Shown here: piece by piece, positions 35,712 through 46,114 of the stretch
Layout: each line of letters begins with the position of its first letter
Numbering within the stretch: the stretch's first letter is position 1
DNA from: Mesorhizobium sp. WSM4311
GTDB taxonomy: Bacteria; Pseudomonadota; Alphaproteobacteria; Rhizobiales; Rhizobiaceae
Reading direction: 5' to 3'
Assembly: GCF_002295115.1 (NCBI RefSeq)
Contig: NZ_NSFV01000004.1
Location: 186,001 to 250,000, forward strand
Length of the DNA stretch: 64,000 bases
Notes under the pieces: model-generated
What the model saw: only the letters and a program-made list of their open reading frames with translations
Told to the model about the DNA's origin: nothing
The model's database searches: none
Translations under genes and position numbers: made by a program

Positions 35712-36559
35712 GCGGCGGCTCCCGAGGGCGCCGGCTCGAACAGCATGTCGGAGACGGTCGGCAGCCGGTCGCCCACCGCGTTCTCCGGCAGCGCCGACAA
35801 AAGCGCGCGGGTGTAATTGCTCTTCGGCTGCTCAAACAGCGACAGCACGTCGGCCTCTTCCATCTTGCGGCCCTTGTACTGGACGATGACGCGGTCGGCG
35901 GTCTCGGCCACCACGCCCATATTGTGGGTGATCATGATCAGGCCCATGCCGTATTTGGCCTGCAGAGAGACCAGGAGATCGAGGATCTGCTTCTGGATGG
36001 TGACGTCGAGCGCGGTAGTCGGCTCGTCGGCAATCAAAAGCTTCGGATTGCAGGCGATGGCAATGGCGATCATAACGCGCTGGCATTGGCCGCCCGACAT
36101 CTGGTGCGGGAACGAGTTCAGCCGTTCCGCCGGCTCGGCAATGCCGACTTGGGTGAGGAGTTCGATGGCGCGCTCCCGGCGCTGCGCACCGTCCATGCCC
36201 ATATGGAAACGCAGCACCTCCTCGATCTGGAAGCCGACGGTGAAGCAGGGATTGAGGCTGGCCATCGGCTCCTGGAAGATCATCGACATGTCCTTGCCGA
36301 CGATCTTGCGCCGCTCGGCAGGGCTCAGCTTCAGAAGATCGCGGCCATTGAAGCTCATGCGGTCGGCCGTGACCTTCGCGGTCCACGGCAAAAGGCCCAT
36401 CACCGCCAGCATCGAGACCGACTTGCCGGAACCGGATTCGCCGACGATCGCCAGCACTTCGCGCTCGTCGACATGCAAGGAAACGCCATCGACCGCCCGG
36501 AACATACCTGATGCGGTCTGGAATTCGACGACGAGGTTCTGGATGTCCAGCAGCGCCAT
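35708..36559 (-). CDS. ABC transporter ATP-binding protein, DppD type (second peptide system)
   Basis: This 283-residue ATPase has Walker A GESGSGKS, Q-loop MIFQEPMASLNPCF, signature MSGGQCQRVMIAIAIA and Walker B LLIADEPTTALD. The Cys in the signature (GGQCQR) replaces the usual Arg of GGMRQR. A start at ATG 36559 is supported by a GAGGAGG site and a TGATG overlap with the permease gene. Longer upstream frames run inside the permease gene. With the neighbouring ATPase it drives the importer of this operon. Confidence 0.92.
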
Positions 36560-37470
36560 CACGACCTCCTCAATTTCGGATCGAGCGCATCGCGCAGACC
36601 GTCGCCGATCAGATTGATGGCAAGCACGGTGATCAGGATCGCCAGGCCTGGGAAGGTCACCACCCACCAGGCGCGCAGGATGAATTCACGCGCCGAGGCG
36701 AGCATCGTGCCCCATTCGGGCGTCGGTGGCTGGGCACCGAGACCGAGGAAGCCGAGGGCGGCCGCTTCGAGGATGGCGTTGGAGAAAGACAAGGTGCCCT
36801 GGACGATCAGCGGTCCCAGGCAATTGGGCAGGATGGTGCGAAGCATCAGCCTGAGATGCCCGGCGCCGGCGACCTTCGCCGCCACGACATATTCGCGGCT
36901 CTTCTCGGCCATCACCGCGGCGCGCACCAGCCGCGCGAAATGCGGCTGCAGCACGAGCGCGATGGCCAGCATCGCATTGAACAGGCCGGGACCGAGGATG
37001 GTGACCATCACCAGCGCCAGCAACAGCGACGGGAAGGCCAGGATAAGGTCCATGACGCGCATGATCGCCACGTCGACCCAGCCGCGGAAATAACCGGCCA
37101 GCAGGCCAAGCGTGATGCCGCCGATGAGCGCCAGCGAGACCACGACCGCGCCGATCAGCAGCGAGAAGCGCGCGCCGTAGAGCAGGCGTGAAAGGATGTC
37201 GCGCCCAACCGGATCGGTGCCGAGCAGATATTGCGAGCTGCCGCCTGCCTGCCATGCAGGCGGCCGCAAGAATGCGGTCTTGTCCTGGATGTCTGGCGCG
37301 TAGGGGGCCAGCAGCGGCGCAAAGAGCGCCGCCAGCACCAAAAGGAGGAAGACGAACAGGCCTATAACGGCGCCCCGGTTCACCGAGAAATAAAACCAGA
37401 AGGTCCTGAGACCGGTGAGGCGATCCGGGTTGCCGGCGGCCATCGGGGCGATTTCGGTCGACTGGCTCAT
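36559..37470 (-). CDS. ABC transporter permease, DppC type (second peptide system)
   Basis: The 303-residue permease has a long cytoplasmic N-terminus, a first helix (GAVIGLFVFLLLVLAALFAPLLA), the GTDPVGRDILSRLLYGAR motif and the EAA loop KSREYVVAAKVAGAGHLRL. It joins the DppB-type protein to form the channel. The stop of the DppB-type gene overlaps its ATG (TGATG), and its own stop overlaps the next ATG the same way. An upstream in-frame start at 37629 lies within the other permease gene and gives a poor N-terminus. Confidence 0.92.
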   Translation of the reverse strand: MSQSTEIAPMAAGNPDRLTGLRTFWFYFSVNRGAVIGLFVFLLLVLAALFAPLLAPYAPDIQDKTAFLRPPAWQAGGSSQYLLGTDPVGRDILSRLLYGARFSLLIGAVVVSLALIGGITLGLLAGYFRGWVDVAIMRVMDLILAFPSLLLALVMVTILGPGLFNAMLAIALVLQPHFARLVRAAVMAEKSREYVVAAKVAGAGHLRLMLRTILPNCLGPLIVQGTLSFSNAILEAAALGFLGLGAQPPTPEWGTMLASAREFILRAWWVVTFPGLAILITVLAINLIGDGLRDALDPKLRRS

Positions 37471-38477
37471 CACGCCGCCCTTATGCGTGGGTTGATAACG
37501 GCATAGAGCACGTCGACGATCAGATTCACGGCCATGACGATAAGCGCGATCAAAAGCAGGCCAGACTGCACGACGACATAATCGCGCTTGGATATGGATT
37601 CGACCATCCACCTGCCGATGCCGGGCCATGAGAAGATCGTTTCGGTAAGGATGGCACCGGCGAGCAGCGTACTAACCTGCAGGCCGATGGTGGTGACCAC
37701 CGGGATGAGTGCGTTGCGCAGGGCATGCACGCCGATGACCCGGGCCGACGAAAGCCCTTTGGCTCGGGCCGTCCGCACATAGTCCTCGCCCAGCACCTCG
37801 AGCATGGCGGAGCGTGTCTGGCGCGCTATCACAGCCAGCGGAATGGTGCCGAGCACAATTGTCGGCAGCACCAGATGGCGCAATACCGAGCGAAATGCAG
37901 CCCATTTGCCGTAGAGCAAGGTGTCGATGGTCATGAAGCCGGTGATCGGCTTGAAGAAGTACTGCAGGTCGATGCGGCCGTTAACCGGCGTCCAGCCGAG
38001 GTAACCGGAGAAGAAGATGATCAGCAGCAGTCCCCACCAGAAGATCGGCATGGAATAGCCGACGAGCGCGGTGCCCATCAGCGACTGATCGAACCAGGAG
38101 CCGCGCTTGACCGCCGCGAAGATGCCGGCCGGAATGCCCAGTACCATGGCGAAGATCATGGCAAAGAACGACAGTTCCAGCGTCGCCGGGAAGAGCGTCT
38201 TGAACTCTTCGAGCACCGGGCGCTTGGACGAAATCGAGACGCCGAAATCGCCGGTCACGACCTCACCGACATAGCGTGTGTATTGCTGCCAGATCGGCAG
38301 ATTGTAGCCGAACTGCTCCTTGAGCTCTTCATAACGCGCCGGCGCCACGCCGTGTTCACCGGCCATGGCAAGAATAGGATCGCCGGGCAGCAGCCTGACG
38401 AAGGCGAAGGCGCAGATCGTGATGCCGACAAGCGTCGGGATCAAAAGTGCAATTCGGTGGAGGATGTATTTTAGCAT
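37470..38477 (-). CDS. ABC transporter permease, DppB type (second peptide system)
   Basis: The 335-residue protein is a DppB-type permease: helix 1 with LIPTLVGITICAFAFVRLLPGDPI, and an EAA loop with LGEDYVRTARAKGLSSARV. Six membrane segments are expected. The N-terminal periplasmic stretch (LPIWQQYTRYVGEVVTGDFG) also fits the family. It starts 45 bases after the binding protein gene, with a stable hairpin in the gap. It works with the DppC-type permease and two ATPases encoded after it. Confidence 0.92.
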   Translation of the reverse strand: MLKYILHRIALLIPTLVGITICAFAFVRLLPGDPILAMAGEHGVAPARYEELKEQFGYNLPIWQQYTRYVGEVVTGDFGVSISSKRPVLEEFKTLFPATLELSFFAMIFAMVLGIPAGIFAAVKRGSWFDQSLMGTALVGYSMPIFWWGLLLIIFFSGYLGWTPVNGRIDLQYFFKPITGFMTIDTLLYGKWAAFRSVLRHLVLPTIVLGTIPLAVIARQTRSAMLEVLGEDYVRTARAKGLSSARVIGVHALRNALIPVVTTIGLQVSTLLAGAILTETIFSWPGIGRWMVESISKRDYVVVQSGLLLIALIVMAVNLIVDVLYAVINPRIRAA

Positions 38478-38485
38478 GATGTAGG

Positions 38486-38511
38486 GGGGCGGCGCTTCAT
38501 TGCGCCGCCCC
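38486..38511 (-). terminator. Intercistronic hairpin between dppA- and dppB-type genes
   Basis: Ten-base arms GGGGCGGCGC and GCGCCGCCCC enclose the six-base loop TTCATT, between the stop of the binding protein gene and the start of the first permease gene. It probably protects the 3' end of the binding protein message and limits expression of the genes downstream. Confidence 0.65.
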
Positions 38512-38522
38512 GCTCTATAGTC

Positions 38523-40121
38523 TTATTCGGCCTTGTCAACGCCGTCGAAGCGGTGAATGCCGAGCGGATCCATCTTGAAACCGCTGACATTGTTGCGCAC
38601 GACCGCATAGACTTGGCTATGGACCAGCAGGAAGGCGGGCGCTTCCTTGGCGAAGATCACCTGCGCCTGCTCGTAGAGCTTGGTGCGCTCGGCCTGGTCG
38701 CTGGTCTTCTTGGCCTTCTGGATCAGATCCTCGAAGTCCTTGTCGCACCAGCTCGAGTAGTTCGACACGCCGATGGCGGAGCAGGCGAACAGGGTGGCGA
38801 AGAAGTTGTCCGGATCGCCATTGTCGCCGGTCCAGCCGATCTGGAAAGCGCCTGGACGGTCCTTCTTCTTGCCTTCCGAGCGATACTTGGTCCACTCGTA
38901 GTTGACGATCTCCGCCTTGACGCCGACCTTGGCCCAGTCGGCCTGGATCAGTTCGGCAGCGCGCTGGAAGTTCGGGTTGTACGGGCGAACGCGGTCGGAT
39001 GCCCAGAGCTGGATTTCCTTCAGGCCGGCGTCGGCCAGCACCTTCTTGGCCGCTTCCGGATTGTAGGCGTCGGTCTTCACATCCTTGTTCCACGACCACA
39101 TGGTCGGCGGGATCAGGTTTTCGGCAGGCGTGGCGCCGGCATCCTGGAACAGCGACTTGATCAGCGATTCGCGATCGATCGCCTGGTTGAGCGCATGGCG
39201 CACCTCGGGCTTGTCGAGCGGCGGGATGGTGGTGTTGTAGCTCATATAGCCGATGTTCAGGCCGGCCTGATCCATCAGGGTCACGTCCTTGTTGGCCTTG
39301 ATGGTGGCGATGTCGGCCGGGTTCGGATAGGGCGCGATGTCGCATTCCCCGGCGAGCACCTTCTGGGTGCGGGCGGTGGCGTCGGGCGTGATGGCGAAGA
39401 CGAGATCGTCGATCTTTTCCTTGCCCTTGAAATAATCCGGGTGGGCCGCGTAGCGGATGACCGAATCCAGCTGGTAGTCGACGAACTGGAACGGACCTGT
39501 GCCGATCGGCTTGGTCGAGAAATCGGCCATCTTGCCGGACTTCTCCAGCTGGTCGGCATATTCCTTCGACACGATCGAGGCGAAGTCCATGCCAAGGTTG
39601 GCCAGCATCGGCGCGTTCGGCTCGGTCAGCGTCAGCTTGACGGTCAGGTCGTCGACCTTCTCCCACTTGGCGACGTATTTCGGCATGTCCATGCCGGTGT
39701 AGTAGTCCCAGGTCAGGTTGGGCAGGTACTTGTCGCCGTTCCAGGGGTTCGCCTTGTTGAACTGGCGATCAAAGGAGAAAACGACGTCGTCGGCGTTGAG
39801 GTCACGCGTCGGCTTGAAATAGTCGGTGGTCTGGAACTTGACGCCCGGATGCAGGTGGAAAGTGTAGACCAGGCCGTCGTCGGAAATCTCCCACTTGTCG
39901 GCAAGGCCGGGCTCGACTTCGGTGCCGCCATGCTTGAATTCGACCAGACGCGAATAGACGGTACGCGACGAGGCATCGAAGTCGTTGCCGCCAGTCGTGG
40001 TACCCGGATCAAAATTGGCAGGCGACGCTTCCGAGCAATAGACGAGCGTCTTTGCATTGGCCATGCCGCTGAGAACGCTTGCGGCCAGCAAAGCGGCCGC
40101 AAAAGCGAGTTTCTTTTTCAT
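38523..40121 (-). CDS. ABC transporter substrate-binding protein, DppA type
   Basis: The 532-residue protein starts with a signal peptide (MKKKLAFAAALLAASVLSG, cut after MANA) and carries the dipeptide-binding-protein pattern: TLVYCSEASPANFDPGTTTGG is the DppA N-terminal block, followed later by LHPGVKFQTTDYF and DPDNFFATLFAC. The N-terminal Cys-Ser-Glu block is typical of DppA-like dipeptide-binding proteins. I chose ATG 40121 with GGGAG upstream. Its promoter lies in the 466-base divergent region with the acyl-CoA ligase gene. Confidence 0.92.
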   Translation of the reverse strand: MKKKLAFAAALLAASVLSGMANAKTLVYCSEASPANFDPGTTTGGNDFDASSRTVYSRLVEFKHGGTEVEPGLADKWEISDDGLVYTFHLHPGVKFQTTDYFKPTRDLNADDVVFSFDRQFNKANPWNGDKYLPNLTWDYYTGMDMPKYVAKWEKVDDLTVKLTLTEPNAPMLANLGMDFASIVSKEYADQLEKSGKMADFSTKPIGTGPFQFVDYQLDSVIRYAAHPDYFKGKEKIDDLVFAITPDATARTQKVLAGECDIAPYPNPADIATIKANKDVTLMDQAGLNIGYMSYNTTIPPLDKPEVRHALNQAIDRESLIKSLFQDAGATPAENLIPPTMWSWNKDVKTDAYNPEAAKKVLADAGLKEIQLWASDRVRPYNPNFQRAAELIQADWAKVGVKAEIVNYEWTKYRSEGKKKDRPGAFQIGWTGDNGDPDNFFATLFACSAIGVSNYSSWCDKDFEDLIQKAKKTSDQAERTKLYEQAQVIFAKEAPAFLLVHSQVYAVVRNNVSGFKMDPLGIHRFDGVDKAE

Positions 40122-40587
40122 TGAGCACTCCCTGATGTTCTTCCAAGCCCCTCTAGCAGGCTCGCGAAGCGCGCATATAAGCACCGTTTTTCCGGCTTTG
40201 GAACACCCCGTTTGCTTACCCCTCGGGAAGCAGGAAAAAAATCCGCCGTTTTGCTAAATGGCAGAAAAAATTAGCAGTTTTTTCCACTCACGAGATTATT
40301 AACGACCGCATTTTTTTATTGATCTGACATATGGCGACATGGACGCCGCGTCCGCCCTCATCCGATCATCGATGCGGAAAGATACCGGTTCCAGGGTCGC
40401 CGGCGGGAAAGATTTTCGACGGCAAATCTTTCGGCGCCTTGCCGCTAGGGCAAGACTTGCACCGCCGCCGATAGAGGCAATACATAGATGGATATGCTGG
40501 CGGCACGGAGGACGTCTCTGTCAATTCGGAGGCGGGCGCGGCATAGGCGACCGAAACGGGCGAACAGGAATTGTCGAGGAGGAACGG
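40122..40587. promoter_or_regulatory. 466-base divergent promoter region with two inverted repeats
   Basis: The region holds AT-rich stretches (around 40230-40325) and no gene. TGCTAA and TTAGCA at 40252-40276 form a spaced inverted repeat near the DppA side. GAAAGATTT and AAATCTTTC at 40407-40432 form a nine-base inverted repeat 155 bases before the acyl-CoA ligase start. Both could bind regulators. The ligase ORF could be extended upstream into this region in frame, but the GTG at 40588 with its GAGGAGG site is better. Confidence 0.45.
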
Positions 40588-42615
40588 GTGGCAAAAGCAT
40601 CAAAGGCGCCGGTGAAGGCGTCGGCAAAGGCAGCCTCGAAACCAGCCGCCGCCGCCGGCCAAGGTAAAGCCGGTGCCAAGGCCTCGACCGCCAGCACAGG
40701 CGCAAAGCCTGCCAAGACGGCACAGGCGGCCACCGCCAAGGCCATTGCGAAGCCGGCGGCAAAAGCCGCCCCGGCAAAGACCTCAGCGACGAAAACTTCG
40801 CCGACGAAGACTCCAGCAAAGGCTTCTCCCGCAAAGGCTGGGGTAACAAAGGCCGCATCGCCAGCAAACGCAGCGCCGCCATCGAAACCGGCGACGGCTG
40901 CCGCCAAGCGGTTGCCGAAGGCGCTCACGGAACTTGCCGCCGGCCTGCCGGAAAAGCCGTGGCTCAAGAGCTATCCGAAGAACGTGGCGGCCGAGATCGG
41001 TGCGTTGCCCTACAGTTCGATCGGCGATTTCCTGGTCGCCGCCTGCAAGCAGTTTTCCGCCCAGCCGGCCTTCACCTGCATGGACAAATCCATCAGCTAT
41101 GCCGATGTCGAGCAGTTGTCGGCGGCCTTCGGTGCCTATCTGCAATCGAAGGGGCTGCAAAAGGGTGCGCGCGTCGCCATCATGATGCCTAACGTTCTGC
41201 AATATCCGGTGGCGATGATGGGCATCCTGCGCGCCGGCTATGTCGTGGTAAACATCAATCCGCTTTACACGCCGCGCGAGCTTGAGCACCAGCTCAAGGA
41301 TTCCGGCGCGCAAGCCATCGTCATCTTGGAAAACTTCGCCAACACCTTGCAGGCGGTAACCGCCAGGACCGCGGTCAAGCATGTCGTGGTGGCGGCCATG
41401 GGCGACATGCTTGGCGGCCTCAAGGGCTCGATCGTCAACTTCGTCGTGCGCCGCGTGAAGAAGATGGTGCCGGCATGGTCGCTGCCCGGGCATGTCAAGT
41501 TCAACGCGGCGATGAAGGCCGGCGCCGGCCTTGGCTTCAAGCCGGCCAAGGTTGCGGCCGACGATGTCGCCTTCCTGCAGTATACGGGCGGCACCACGGG
41601 CGTGTCGAAAGGCGCCACGCTGCTGCACCGCAATGTGCTTTCCAATGTCGTGCAGAACGCGCAGTGGATGGAAGACGCCTATACGATCAAGCCGAAGCCC
41701 GCGCACCCGAACTTCATCTGCGCGCTGCCGCTCTATCATATCTTCGCGCTGACGGTGAACGCGCTGATGGGCATGCAGCAAGGCGCTCGCAACGTGCTCA
41801 TTCCCAATCCGCGCGATATTCCGGGCTTCGTCAAGGAACTCCAGAAGTATCCGGTCCACATCTTTCCCGGCCTCAACACGCTGTTCAACGCGCTGCTCAA
41901 CAATGAGGACTTCCGCAAACTCGACTTCAAGCCGCTCGTGCTGACGCTGGGCGGCGGCATGGCGGTGCAGAAGGGCGTCGCCGAACGCTGGAAGGCGTTG
42001 ACCGGCTGCCCTGTCACTGAAGGCTACGGCCTCTCGGAAACCTCGCCGGTGGCGACGGCCAACAAGTTCAGTTCCGGCGACTTCACCGGCACGATCGGCC
42101 TGCCGCTGCCGTCGACGGAAATCGCTATTCGCGACGATGACGGCAACAATTTGCCGCTCGGCGAGGTCGGCGAGATCTGCATCAGGGGACCGCAGGTGAT
42201 GGCGGGCTACTGGAACCGGCCTGACGAAACCGCCAAGGTGATGACCAAGGACGGCTACTTCAAGTCCGGCGACATGGGCTTCATGGACGAGCGCGGCTAC
42301 ACCAAGATCGTCGACCGCAAAAAGGATATGATCCTGGTCTCGGGCTTCAACGTCTATCCGAACGAACTCGAAGAGGTCGTGGCCATGCATCCGGGCGTGC
42401 TCGAAGTCGCGGCGATCGGCGTACCGGACGAGCATTCGGGAGAAGTGCCGAAGCTGTTCATCGTCAAGAAGGATCCGGCCCTGACCGTGGAAGCCATCAC
42501 CGCTTTTTGCCGCGAGAACCTGACCGGCTACAAGCGGCCCAAATATGTCGAGTTCAGGACCGAATTGCCGAAGACGCCAGTCGGCAAGATCCTGCGGCGG
42601 GCTCTGCGCGCCTGA
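40588..42615 (+). CDS. Long-chain acyl-CoA ligase with Lys/Ala-rich N-terminal tail
   Basis: This 675-residue AMP-forming ligase has YTGGTTGVSKGATLLH near residue 332, EGYGLSETSPV, the hinge KDGYFKSGDMGFMDERGY and the catalytic C-terminal Lys in PKTPVGKILRR. That matches FadD-type fatty acid activation. Unusual is the N-terminal tail of about 107 residues made almost only of Ala, Lys, Pro, Thr and Ser (AKASKAPVKASAKAASKP and so on), which resembles histone H1 or HU-type tails. The start is a GTG after GAGGAGG. The tail is in frame and continuous, and its strongly cationic character is odd for this family. Confidence 0.88.
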   Translation: MAKASKAPVKASAKAASKPAAAAGQGKAGAKASTASTGAKPAKTAQAATAKAIAKPAAKAAPAKTSATKTSPTKTPAKASPAKAGVTKAASPANAAPPSKPATAAAKRLPKALTELAAGLPEKPWLKSYPKNVAAEIGALPYSSIGDFLVAACKQFSAQPAFTCMDKSISYADVEQLSAAFGAYLQSKGLQKGARVAIMMPNVLQYPVAMMGILRAGYVVVNINPLYTPRELEHQLKDSGAQAIVILENFANTLQAVTARTAVKHVVVAAMGDMLGGLKGSIVNFVVRRVKKMVPAWSLPGHVKFNAAMKAGAGLGFKPAKVAADDVAFLQYTGGTTGVSKGATLLHRNVLSNVVQNAQWMEDAYTIKPKPAHPNFICALPLYHIFALTVNALMGMQQGARNVLIPNPRDIPGFVKELQKYPVHIFPGLNTLFNALLNNEDFRKLDFKPLVLTLGGGMAVQKGVAERWKALTGCPVTEGYGLSETSPVATANKFSSGDFTGTIGLPLPSTEIAIRDDDGNNLPLGEVGEICIRGPQVMAGYWNRPDETAKVMTKDGYFKSGDMGFMDERGYTKIVDRKKDMILVSGFNVYPNELEEVVAMHPGVLEVAAIGVPDEHSGEVPKLFIVKKDPALTVEAITAFCRENLTGYKRPKYVEFRTELPKTPVGKILRRALRA

Positions 42616-42736
42616 TGCACATCGCCCAAAAGTGACCTCGGTTTTGGGAGAACGACATGCACCAAAACAAAGAGCTGAAGCGCAGCGCGCTTTAGCGGGG
42701 GGCCATCCCTCCGGCGACGAGGGACCGAGCAAGGAT

Positions 42737-43456
42737 TTGCCAAGCCGCCGCCCGCGCCTCGACCCGGCGGAATTCATCAAGGCGAACATGCGCCTTGTGC
42801 CGGTGCCCAGGCTTGTCGAAATCCGGCTCTACACCGCCCACCCCGGCAGCGGGTTGAGACGGCTCGTCGATGCTGAAGACGATGCTGAGGCGGACGACGA
42901 CGCGCCAGAGCCCCAACCGCCCTACTGGGCCTATGCATGGGCCGGCGGCGCGGTGCTGGCGCGCCACATCCTCGACAATCCGATGACCGTGGCGGGCCGT
43001 CGCGTGCTGGACCTTGGCGCGGGTTCGGGCATTGTCGGCATTGCCGCCGCCACGGCCGGCGCAAGCGAGGTGATCGCCGCCGAGATCGACCGCAACGGCG
43101 TTGCCGCCATCGGCCTCAACGCGGAAGCCAACGGCGTCGAGATCAGGATCGTCCACCAGGATATCACCACGGGTCCGCCGCCGGCTGTCGACCTCGTGCT
43201 TGCCGGCGACGTGTTCTACGGCCACGAGGTCGCTCTGCGGGTTACCCCGTTCCTCGATCGCTGCCTGGAAGCCGGTATCGAGGTGCTGGTCGGCGATCCC
43301 CGTCGCCATGACCTGCCGCTGTCCCGGCTGCGACTGCTCGCCGAATATCAGGTGCCGGATTTCGGCGACGCAAAAGACGCCGCGCTGAAACCGAGCGGCG
43401 TCTTTCGTTTCGAGACCGCGCCTGCGCTGGCGGGAGCGATCAAACCGTCTCCTTGA
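42737..43456 (+). CDS. ETF-beta-type protein lysine methyltransferase (METTL20-like)
   Basis: The protein of about 239 residues is a class I SAM methyltransferase: PPYWAYAWAGGAVLARHIL, the SAM-binding VLDLGAGSGIVGIAAATAGA, AAEIDRNG, and the post-II motif AGDVFYGHE. This set is that of ETF-beta lysine methyltransferases, which modify the electron transfer flavoprotein, and are often misnamed PrmA. The start is uncertain. The family's N-terminal FIKANMRLVPVP lies upstream of the first ATG (42788), so I use the TTG at 42737. The gene overlaps the convergent HAD gene by 17 bases. Confidence 0.75.
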   Translation: MPSRRPRLDPAEFIKANMRLVPVPRLVEIRLYTAHPGSGLRRLVDAEDDAEADDDAPEPQPPYWAYAWAGGAVLARHILDNPMTVAGRRVLDLGAGSGIVGIAAATAGASEVIAAEIDRNGVAAIGLNAEANGVEIRIVHQDITTGPPPAVDLVLAGDVFYGHEVALRVTPFLDRCLEAGIEVLVGDPRRHDLPLSRLRLLAEYQVPDFGDAKDAALKPSGVFRFETAPALAGAIKPSP

Positions 43457-44171
43457 CCCGCGTCGACAGGAAGTCCGGCAGGTCGGCTACAGAATCGAGG
43501 ACGACGTCGGCAATGCCGGCCAGGGATTCGCGCGTGCCGGTGCCGGACAGCACGCCCACCGCCAGGCCGCAGCCGCCGGCGCGCGCCATTTCGAGATCGT
43601 GGCGGTTGTCGCCGACCATGGCGATCTCCGCCGACTTCAGGCCGGTGAGGTCGCAAAAGGCCTGGATGGTGTCGGGCGCGGGTTTGGGATTGGCCACCGC
43701 GTCGTAGCCATAGGCGGCGTCGAACAGTTGGGCGACGCCCAGCGTGACCAAGGTCTTTTCCGCGCCGCTGGTGGAATCGTTGGTGGCGACGCCAAGCCGG
43801 TAGGATCTTTTGTGCAGCACCGCCAAGGTATCGACGATGCCCGGCAGCGCCACCGCCATCGTCGAACCCTGCACCGAGGTGATCTCGTTGAAGCGCGCGA
43901 CGGCCAGCATCTGGTCTTCGTCGGACAGACGCGGGAACCACAGCTCGACGACATCCATGTTGGTGCCCGAGGCAAAGATCGAATCGGGCTTGAAGCGCCT
44001 GTTGGCGAAATCGAAGCCGGCGGCCGCAAGCAGCCTGTCGGCCTTCCAGCGGTCGCCATCGGCGGCATCCATGGCCATGAAATCGGCGACGCCGAGCCAG
44101 GTCGCGTTGAAGTCGACAAGTGTCCCGTCCTTGTCGAACAATATACCCTTGATGTCTGCCAAATCAGTCAC
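43440..44171 (-). CDS. HAD-superfamily phosphatase, phosphoglycolate-phosphatase-like
   Basis: The 243-residue protein has the HAD motif [14 protein letters not shown] (nucleophile Asp in DKDGT), motif [14 protein letters not shown], and motif [17 protein letters not shown], with a helical cap between. Such enzymes remove phosphate from small molecules such as 2-phosphoglycolate. The start is placed at GTG 44171, which overlaps the pgi stop (GTGA); a TTG at 44162 with GGAG seven bases upstream is a good alternative. It is probably translated together with pgi. The substrate cannot be inferred from the motifs. Confidence 0.85.
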   Translation of the reverse strand: MTDLADIKGILFDKDGTLVDFNATWLGVADFMAMDAADGDRWKADRLLAAAGFDFANRRFKPDSIFASGTNMDVVELWFPRLSDEDQMLAVARFNEITSVQGSTMAVALPGIVDTLAVLHKRSYRLGVATNDSTSGAEKTLVTLGVAQLFDAAYGYDAVANPKPAPDTIQAFCDLTGLKSAEIAMVGDNRHDLEMARAGGCGLAVGVLSGTGTRESLAGIADVVLDSVADLPDFLSTRVKETV

Positions 44172-45811
44172 TCCGAACCGCGCAATTGGTGGATGCGTTC
44201 CACAAGGCCCCTGGTCGAGGCGTCCCGGTTTGCGGCGCTTTCCTTGCCTTCCACGACAGGCAGCAGGCCGGTCGCCAGCTCCTTGCCGAGCTCGACGCCC
44301 CACTGGTCGAAGGAATTGATATTGAACAGCGTGCCCTCGACGAAGACGCGGTGCTCGTAGAGCGCGATCAGCCGGCCGAAGGTACGCGGGTCGAGCTTGC
44401 GATAGAGGATGGTCACCGAAGGCCGGTTGCCGGAGAAGACACGGTGCGGCGCTATCTTGTCGACGTCTGCGGGCTTCATGCCCTTGGCCAGCATCTGCGC
44501 GCGCGCCTCGTCCAGCGTGCGGCCCTTCATCAGCGCTTCCGACTGCGCCAGGCAATTGGCGAGCAGAAGATCATGCTGGTGCTTCAGCTCCGGCTCATGG
44601 CCGACGGCCGCGGCAAGGAACTCGACCGGGATGAAGTCGGTGCCCTGGTGCAGGAGCTGGAAGAAGGCGTGCTGGCCATTGGTGCCCGGCTCGCCCCAGA
44701 CCAACGGCCCGGTCGGCGTCGCCACCGGTGTGCCTTCAAGGGTGACGCCCTTGCCGTTCGATTCCATGTCGAGCTGCTGCAGATAGGCCGGCAGCCGGGA
44801 CAGGCGCTGGTCATAGGGAATGACCGCGCGGGCCGGATAGCCGCAGATCACGCGATGCCACCAGCCGACCAGCCCCAGAAGCGCCGGCAGGTTCCCGGCG
44901 AGCGGGGCGGTGCGGAAATGCTCGTCCATCTCGTGCGCGCCATCGAGGAAGGCGCGGAAATTCCGCGGACCGACGGCGATCATGACGGGCAGGCCAATCG
45001 CGCCCCAGACCGAATAGCGGCCGCCGACCCAGTCCCAAAAGCCGAAGACGCGGTCCTGCTCGATGCCGAACTTGGCCACCAGGTCGAGCGCCGTCGAAAC
45101 AGCGGCGAAATGCTTGCCGACCGCCTGCTTGCCGAGCGCCTTCTGCACCCAGTCGCGTGCCGTCTGCGCGTTGGTCATCGTCTCGACCGTGGTGAAGGTC
45201 TTGGAGGCGACGATGAACAGCGTGGTTTCGGCCTTCAGGCCCTTCAGCGTGTCATGGATATGGGCGCCGTCGATGTTGGAGACATAGTGCGCGCGCGGCC
45301 CGTCATGATATGGCGCCAGCGCCAGCGTCGCCATGGCCGGGCCGAGGTCGGAGCCGCCAATGCCGATGTTGACGATGTCGGTGATCTTCTTGCCGGTGGC
45401 GCCTAGCGCCTTGCCGGAGCGGATGGCATCGGCGAAGGCGCCCATCGCGTCGAGCACGGAAATGACGTCGGCCTTGACGTCCTGGCCGTCGACCGTGACG
45501 CCCTTGCCGCTGAGATTGCGCAGCGCCGTGTGCAGCACGGCACGGTCCTCGGTGATGTTGATCTTCTTGCCGGCGAACATGGCGGCGCGGCGGCCCTCGA
45601 GATCGGCAGCAGCGCCGAGCTTCTCCAGCAAGTCCATGGTGACGGCATCGACGGCGCATTTTGACCAGTCGAGCAAAAGGTCACCGTCGGTGGCTGAGAA
45701 TGTCTGGAAACGTCGTGGATCGTCGGCGAAGGCCTGGCGCATGCTGGCAGGCGCCGCGGTGCGATGATCGCGCAAGGCGGCGAGCTGTTTCTGGAAGGCT
45801 GACTTATCCAA
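44168..45811 (-). CDS. pgi: Glucose-6-phosphate isomerase
   Basis: The 547-residue enzyme interconverts glucose-6-phosphate and fructose-6-phosphate. It carries the PGI signatures [14 protein letters not shown] and [16 protein letters not shown], and the phosphate-site GIGGSDLGP. The length is that of the standard bacterial enzyme. It is the first gene of a two-gene unit with the HAD phosphatase and is divergent from the MocR regulator across a 303-base region. There are no oddities in the coding sequence. Confidence 0.97.
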   Translation of the reverse strand: MDKSAFQKQLAALRDHRTAAPASMRQAFADDPRRFQTFSATDGDLLLDWSKCAVDAVTMDLLEKLGAAADLEGRRAAMFAGKKINITEDRAVLHTALRNLSGKGVTVDGQDVKADVISVLDAMGAFADAIRSGKALGATGKKITDIVNIGIGGSDLGPAMATLALAPYHDGPRAHYVSNIDGAHIHDTLKGLKAETTLFIVASKTFTTVETMTNAQTARDWVQKALGKQAVGKHFAAVSTALDLVAKFGIEQDRVFGFWDWVGGRYSVWGAIGLPVMIAVGPRNFRAFLDGAHEMDEHFRTAPLAGNLPALLGLVGWWHRVICGYPARAVIPYDQRLSRLPAYLQQLDMESNGKGVTLEGTPVATPTGPLVWGEPGTNGQHAFFQLLHQGTDFIPVEFLAAAVGHEPELKHQHDLLLANCLAQSEALMKGRTLDEARAQMLAKGMKPADVDKIAPHRVFSGNRPSVTILYRKLDPRTFGRLIALYEHRVFVEGTLFNINSFDQWGVELGKELATGLLPVVEGKESAANRDASTRGLVERIHQLRGSE

Positions 45812-46114
45812 TGGCGGGGAGCTCCTGGCGTTTTTCGACGTACTTTATCAGACCGGATGTTTCCGGCGCGTGTCGTCGCGACAAACCTATTGAGCCGAAT
45901 TCCGTGCGGTCAATACGCGGCGATGCCGCATCGCATCACGATGCGATGACACAATGTGTCGATCCGGGCGGCCGCAGGGCTCCATTTCGGCTGAAGGATC
46001 ACTGGCATAAATCCCAAAGATCAGAAAAATTGATTGGCGCAACCCCTTGTGCCACCCATACACTCGACTGGTCCAGCCAAATGAAAATGGCTGGCCATCC
46101 GAGGAAGATTTCCC
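45812..46114. promoter_or_regulatory. Divergent region between pgi and the MocR gene
   Basis: This 303-base region holds two inverted repeats. CGCATCG and CGATGCG at 45927-45945 are separated by five bases. CCAGCCA and TGGCTGG at 46073-46094, eight bases apart, lie just before the MocR start and are a candidate autoregulatory site; the nearby GACTGGTCC is also typical of the sequences MocR proteins bind. No gene is seen. Confidence 0.45.
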
